Part shown: piece by piece, positions 18,133 to 22,669 of the stretch | Layout of the letters: each line of letters begins with the position of its first letter | How positions within the stretch are numbered: position 1 is the stretch's first letter | Assembly (NCBI GenBank): GCA_001655205.1 | Contig: LPNZ01006886.1 | Location: 1 to 22,669 of the forward strand | Direction of reading: 5' to 3' | Source of the DNA: Lenisia limosa | Lineage: Eukaryota; Breviatea | DNA length: 22,669 nt | Position numbers and translations under genes: made by a program | Notes under the pieces: model-generated | What the model was told of the DNA's origin: nothing | Database searches by the model: none | What the model saw: the letters and a program-made list of their open reading frames with translations, nothing else

Positions 18133-18887
18133 TTAAGGTGGTGGTTTCATGTTGGGTACCTAATTATATACGCTTTACTTCCATTATTCATTTCCAGAAA
18201 TCGACAGATGAGCAAGTTTAATGGTGAATAATGCATAACGAAGACCCTCAAATGCTTGACGGAATATACTGTAGAGTACAATATTGTAAAATAAAACCGC
18301 TTAGAGACTTACAAGGGAGGAGAGAGGCTTGAGAAATTGTTGAGAAAAGAAAAAAAAAACCACAAGGCGCTTCTGAACATTCTCATATTCTCTATTATAT
18401 GCTTCTACTGGCAAATCACCGGATACATATATCGAGTTGTTTAGAGAGCATTTACGGCTGGCTCCAGCGCGCCAATTCTTTTGCTAAGAGTTCTCAATTC
18501 TGTTCCTCTTTTTCTAGTTTAGCATGATGATTAGTTAATAGAAGCATATTTTAGAGCACAAGAAGTATTCAGGAAGTGATTAATGTTGTTTTTGTCCTTT
18601 TTCGTTGGGTAACTCGTGTCTCTTACCCCCTCCTCGCGTCTCTTAGCAGTTTTATGGTACAGATTAATACTTTAGTGTCATTTTCGACAAGTGTTTGCTC
18701 TTATTCGTGATCACCCTGCCCCATGCCTTTCGTAATCCTTGAAATTGATGCTCTTATAACCCCGCCAGGTAAACTCTTTTAAGGTTGACATGTACATTTT
18801 TTTCTATTTAATTGGCTCATCTATTGTAAGTGAGTGGTCAAATCATGTGCAATCCCCAAATTAAATGGCCTGACACCACCACCTTAA
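18133..18887 (+). mobile_element. Element B: TTAA-ended non-autonomous element, about 755 bp
   Basis: It begins TTAAGGTGGTGG (18133-18144) and ends CCACCACCTTAA (18876-18887), a perfect 12-bp terminal inverted repeat including the TTAA. Subterminal blocks (AGATGAGC and its complement GCTCATCT) are also inverted. The body aligns with the reverse complement of 2127-2851. Relative to that copy, about 75 bp of one subterminal repeat is missing near 18234. No transposase is encoded. A frame shared with element A is interrupted here. The TTAA boundary suggests piggyBac-type mobilisation, but only by analogy. Confidence 0.75.
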
Positions 18888-19244
18888 AATGCCAAGAAAA
18901 GAGGCAAAAAGAGGCAAAAGTGACCAAAAGTTGGCCTTTTCTCACCAAAATGTATATCACAGAGGAGGTGGGGGTAAATGCAGCTCTGAAAAGACAGGCT
19001 GTGAGCCCCAGATCTCCTCTACTGCCCCATTTCTTGTCCCCCTTCCTTTTTTCTCTGACATCATTCTTAATTTTTTACACTTTCTCTCAACGTAGAGTGT
19101 TGAATCAAAACAACATGGAGAATATATATATTTTTTCGAGAAAGAAGTGACGGAAAATTTAAAAATGTTTGCACCCTGGATCGGGAAAGATGGCAAGACG
19201 AATGTTCGCTCGGATAGGCTTCTTCTTCTTCTTGGTATGGTTGG

Positions 19245-19804
19245 TCATTTAAAGGCAAAGAAGTTCTGAACAGTCACAAGGGAAATGACAATACTAACAA
19301 AATGCGCATTGCAAAGTTAGGTAATCTTGTTTATCTTACGTCATATACGTCTCTGTCAGCTGACGCCTCCTGAAGTCCAACCCAGTCAAGCGGCAGCACT
19401 TTCACATTCGGATCACGGTCTTTTGGTACCATCTAAAACAATATTAGGTTTCAAAAGTTATATAGGTAGGATGTAACACAAGGTACATTGTATACTGATA
19501 ACACGATATCATAGAAAATGATATACATCCGTACCACAATACAAGGGAACACCGGGTGGCCAAGGACAAATTTGTTCTTGATTGACGTGTTCTTAATTGA
19601 CTGCGCGGGGAGAACACATTCAGCAACCTGGAGGTTTTTGAGCACAGATAAATAAAAGTACTACATAATATTAAACACCAAGGAAAGGAGTAATATCGTG
19701 AATTACTGTTGATATGATTTTCAACCAAACTTCAAACGGGTATCTTTGACATCTTGAAGGAGCGGACATTCTAAGCGCTCGCCATTCACAGTCCAGAGGT
19801 CACC
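19245..19804 (-). CDS. Four-exon gene 3' end, unknown product
   Basis: Not recognised. Exon 19804-19730 reads GDLWTVNGERLECPLLQDVK, DTRLK. Exon 19627-19535, between CTCCAG and GTACGG, is 31 codons (VAECVLPAQSIKNTSIKNK, FVLGHPVFPCIV). Exon 19432-19340, between TTTTAG and GTAAGA, is 31 codons (MVPKDRDPNVKVLPLDWVGL, QEASADRDVYD). Exon 19265-19245 after TGTTCAG gives NFFAFK-TGA. The last three junctions are all phase 0 with clean splice sites; only the first exon's 3' edge does not resolve. An overlapping frame from 19248 (MTNHTKKKKKPIRANIRLAI) is an alternative end. An upstream exon probably lies above 19804, towards the gap at 20187. The gene looks intact as far as seen. Confidence 0.6.
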
Positions 19805-20553
19805 CTATTATCAATGAATTTGATATTATAATGGCATCCTCATATTTGTTAAACAACACATGTATGATAAATAACTGTTTTTTTATGTACAGACAAAACT
19901 AAATATGATGATCCTTTCATATAATGTATAATAGATAGATAGATATATTACATATGTAAAAATATATCAAATAATACGTCAGTATCCTCGAGTGTGCCCT
20001 TGTATCTTGATAAAGATATAAGTGTTATTGGATTACTTTTATTAACAGTATAAATATGGTAAAAGCAACATGGGTGTTTCAAAAAAAACGATAACTTGCT
20101 TATCACGAGTCAAATTCAGCATCTCCTTTTCTTTTTTGGTTCATTTGACACTTTTAAATTTCCAAGGTATACTCCCCCCCCCCCCCNNNNNNNNNNNNNN
20201 NNNNNNNNNNNNNNNNNNNNNNNNNNNNNNNNNNNNNNNNNNNNNNNNNNNNNNNNNNNNNNNNNNNNNNNNNCTGACTGGTCACGATCCGAGCATTTGG
20301 CTCTGACCCGTGACTCACATTCCTGTGAGCCTTGATGTTCGTAGATTTTCCTCCGGGTTAGTTGTTCTCATTTTGGTATCATAAGCATCGTAGAATATAC
20401 TGAGAACAGTTGACCATAGTACACTGTTTCATAGCTTTTAGGTTTCTTCTTGACCCACATCTTCATTAAATCGACAAAGAGGCCACATCTCGCTTTAACT
20501 CCAAAGTGGACACACGCTTCAACTTATATGGAGTTGTTGATCTTTCAGTTACA

Positions 20554-20606
20554 GTACTTAGATGGGATTTGAGGAGAATTTCCTTTAAATCACCATTAAT
20601 TGGACT
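20554..20606 (+). repeat. Dispersed 52-bp repeat, copy 2
   Basis: Partner of 1321-1372, same orientation. It lies upstream of the receiver exons at 21.2 kb, as copy 1 lies upstream of the HATPase exons. The frame that resembles a kinase N-box has a CAA-to-TAA change here. Confidence 0.45.
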
Positions 20607-20821
20607 CCCGTTTTAAGTTTGGCTAGCTAAACTGATCTCGGAAAGAGTAAATGTTTACCGTAACTTTATTTTAATTAACATGCATCTTTTCAGCATATTC
20701 TAGAGAGTTCATTTCAAGATCTTTAAAAAGGTGCCAATATATATGTAACCAATGTAATTAGTGAGACAATATAATCAATCGTTTTGTTTCACTCCGTTTT
20801 ACATTTTTACGCTTGTTAAGT

Positions 20822-20950
20822 GATTCAAGGATGCTTAGAGCTAACGAAATCTTTGTTCAAGGAGTTTTGGGTGATCACTCAGAAGATGAAAGTTTGTTTG
20901 AGATGCTGACCTTCTATTTGAATATATTAGGTTCTTTTCAGATAAAATGA
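20822..20950 (+). CDS. Short ORF before the receiver exons, possible exon
   Basis: Reads DSRMLRANEIFVQGVLGDHS, EDESLFEMLTFYLNIL, and ends in TGA, with the next gap starting at 20996. Another frame (KMKDYQANLVMPESSVP) runs into the gap. It could be an exon of the kinase gene. There is no motif to show it. Confidence 0.25.
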   Translation, partial: DSRMLRANEIFVQGVLGDHSEDESLFEMLTFYLNILGSFQIK

Positions 20951-21232
20951 AGGATTATCAAGCTAACCTCGTGATGCCTGAAAGTTCTGTTCCCANNNNN
21001 NNNNNNNNNNNNNNNNNNNNNNNNNNNNNNNNNNNNNNNNNNNNNNNNNNNNNNNNNNNNNNNNNNNNNNNNNNNNNNNNNNNNNNNNNNNNNNNNNNNN
21101 NNNNNNNNNNNNNNNNNNNNNNNNNNNNNNNNNNNNNNNNNNNNNNNNNNNNNNNNNNNNNNNNNNNNNNNNNNNNNNNNNNNNNNNNNNNTGAAATAGT
21201 AAGAAAGATCGGTTTAAAGTGTGACCTTTCAG

Positions 21233-21411
21233 CTCCAAAGAGCTGATGCTCTCTTTAGTGGCAAAAGGTGTGGTCAAGTTGTTCCCAAACCTATTCCTCA
21301 GGTAGGAGGATTTCAAAACTATTTATTTCAAGGCGGATTTGAAAGCTGCTTTGTTAAGGTCATTTTCTTCCCAAACTGAACCTTCAATGGAAACCAAAGA
21401 ACTTGAGGATG
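21233..21411 (+). CDS. Hybrid histidine kinase, C-terminal end of first receiver
   Basis: Exon 21233-21301, after ACCTTTCAG, reads LQRADALFSGKRCGQVVPKP, IPQ. A 31-nt intron (21302-21332) joins phase 0 to ADLKAALLRSFSSQTEPSME, TKELED. The K-P-I followed by a D-L-x-x-A-L helix is the typical end of a receiver domain, where the conserved Lys contacts the phospho-acceptor site. It completes the degenerate receiver begun at 15284. The next joint, at a 40-nt GT-AG gap (21412-21451), is out of phase by one base. This means a wrong boundary, a base error or a decayed gene. A further 34-nt intron (21199-21232) precedes the exon. Confidence 0.65.
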
Positions 21412-21451
21412 GTAAAAAAATTTTAAAATAATTTGTACGATCACATTTAAG

Positions 21452-21672
21452 AATACTGATTTGTGAAGATAATCCCATAAATAGCAGAGTTGTTGTAGGA
21501 ATGCTAAAAAAAGACCATTGCATTCCACCAATTGTGGCAACAAATGGAGCAGTATTTTTCTCATTTACTCATTAGATTGGGGTGGAGTTGTGGAAGTCAA
21601 GACCATTTGATGTTATTCTCATGGACTGCCAAATGCCTGTTATGGATGGTTTCGAAGCTACCAGAATTATTA
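21452..21672 (+). CDS. Hybrid histidine kinase, receiver (REC) domain, partial
   Basis: Reads [33 protein letters not shown], then after a 24-nt intron (21552-21575) [42 protein letters not shown] carries the acidic pair of the REC active site, and [11 protein letters not shown] carries the phospho-acceptor Asp (21624-21626). A GTAAGA donor follows at 21673. A possible acceptor at 21740-21741 leads to REW and then a TAG, and the DNA there is a foldback, so the last strands and the Lys of this REC are not seen. It receives phosphate from the kinase His in a phosphorelay. The domain call is very secure. Confidence 0.88.
21552..21575 (+). other. 24-nt intron (predicted)
   Basis: It starts GTATTT and ends CATTAG. 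It is in phase with the frame, and its last codon is an in-frame TAG, so the REC domain can be made only if it is removed. Removal joins ATNGA to IGVELW, the normal spacing of the domain. Confidence 0.78.
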
Positions 21673-21751
21673 GTAAGAACTTTTCAACAATCTTTTCCAT
21701 CCGTTATTGACTCACCTAAATCATAAAATGTACCTTCCTAGGGAGTGGTAG

Positions 21752-21835
21752 AGAGCCCAGGCGACTTCAAGAGAAATAGCTTTTTGTGCATCTTTAGCAA
21801 GCTTATTTCTCTTGAAGTCTATCCCCTGGGCTCTT
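21752..21835. repeat. Foldback, about 30-bp stem
   Basis: AGAGCCCAGG (21752-21761) pairs with CCTGGGCTCT. GACTTCAAGAGAAATA (21763-21778) pairs perfectly with TATTTCTCTTGAAGTC, with a small internal loop between the two helices and a loop of about 16 nt at the tip. It lies directly after the REC exon and may be a small insertion or an RNA hairpin. Confidence 0.8.
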
Positions 21836-21839
21836 TGAT

Positions 21840-22669
21840 CGTAAAAAAATGCTTATCAGGGATAAATAAATGAAACTTTGTGCATCTTCAGCTTTCTGTT
21901 TCTGTGAGATTGTCTGAAAATACTTACTTTTACATATCAAGAGGATTGTCACCACGTCAGAACACTTTGATCCAGATGTTCACTGAGATCTCAAAAACTA
22001 GCTCACTTACTACGGGGCGTCGTCATAGTAGTAATATACATTTTTTGGCCTCAGACATATCCCCCATTCCCCATTAAAATATTACATGTACATTATATTA
22101 TATACAAGGTCAAATATGACATGCCCCCAATATATGGATATCCAAATTAAAATCATATAGTATACATTTTGTCAAAATTCCTGATTTACGGAATAAAAAT
22201 GCATTAAAACAGGACATTGATTAGGGAAGAATTTCGCTTGAAAGGTTTAAAGCTGGCCAAACACACAAATTTTGCGAGAAGTTATTTTTGAGCCGGGCTC
22301 TGTGTTCGGGGTGAAAATTTCTTGCCATGCTTGTGTCTTGAAGCTCGAAGTCCTTGAATAGCTAGGATGTCTGTTTTTGGATGTAGTTTACAAGAGTTGG
22401 CTTGGAAGGAGAAAGATCGATTTGAATTGGATGGGGGGTCACGGTGTGGGCCTCGGCTCATTCTGGTTGGACAGACTTTCCCCCCTCCCCAAGGAGGCTA
22501 CTATCCCCTCCAGCCGTACACATACGGTATCCATCGCAGCGCAAGTGTTTGGCCCCCGTTGTGGTTGTTAGGGCCTCAGGTGGTGCGTATTGACTGTATT
22601 CATTATAGGGGGGAGATGCAGGTTGGTTTTGTGAAGGGAGGAGGTTACAGTATAATCCTGGGGGAAGAG
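21840..22669. other. No gene assigned
   Basis: The first half is AT-rich without coding signal. From about 22260 the GC content rises and short open frames appear on both strands, for example LFKDFELQDTSMARNF on the minus strand near 22350. None is convincing. An acceptor-like CATTATAG at about 22601-22608 might start a plus-strand exon leaving the window. Confidence 0.3.

Noticed and set aside
1-22669. tRNA, rRNA or CRISPR features
   Set aside because: No cloverleaf-compatible segment, rRNA core sequence or regularly spaced repeat array was seen on either strand.

Overview
The window comes from the nuclear genome of an intron-bearing eukaryote, probably a microbial one, as a draft assembly with N gaps at 2052-2126, 3363-3413, 6570-6579, 7888-7970, 20187-20273 and 20996-21191. 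Signs of this are GT-AG introns (some of only 23-34 nt), hybrid histidine-kinase domains, a pogo/Tigger-type (DDE_1) transposase and a retroelement-type zinc knuckle. There are no operons or bacterial signals. I cannot name the lineage. Almost all coding sequence is split into short exons, and many pieces carry frameshifts or in-frame stops, so part of the window is decayed or contains sequencing errors.

Plus strand: pieces of a hybrid histidine kinase occur in correct domain order. They are the HATPase_c core (1596-1895), a degenerate first receiver (15284-15600 and 21233-21411) and a second receiver with its phospho-acceptor Asp (21452-21672). They are either one gene with very large introns or ordered fragments of one or more copies. 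Most internal introns are extremely short. Also on the plus strand are a pogo-like transposase (7279-8245, with possible C-terminal exons to 9445), a 2-exon ORF (11020-11533), a gene with an acidic tract (16042-17046), and unassigned ORFs at 12720-12876, 17121-17318 and 17460-17798.

Minus strand: from about 20 kb down to 0.6 kb there is a long series of short exons with a different codon style, rich in C/G-ending codons and often with Lys-rich tails. I do not recognise the products. Two sets (13.2-13.9 kb and 0.6-1.1 kb) look like diverged copies of one family. A Gag-like zinc-knuckle fragment lies at 10.1-10.7 kb.

Repeats: two diverged copies of a roughly 0.75 kb TTAA-bounded element lie in opposite orientation at 2127-2851 and 18133-18887. 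There is a 149-bp direct repeat at 12.1/12.4 kb, two short dispersed repeats, an inverted-repeat cassette at 3836-4021 and a foldback at 21752-21835. The window reads as a repeat-rich region in which kinase exons, transposon debris and an unidentified minus-strand gene family are interleaved.
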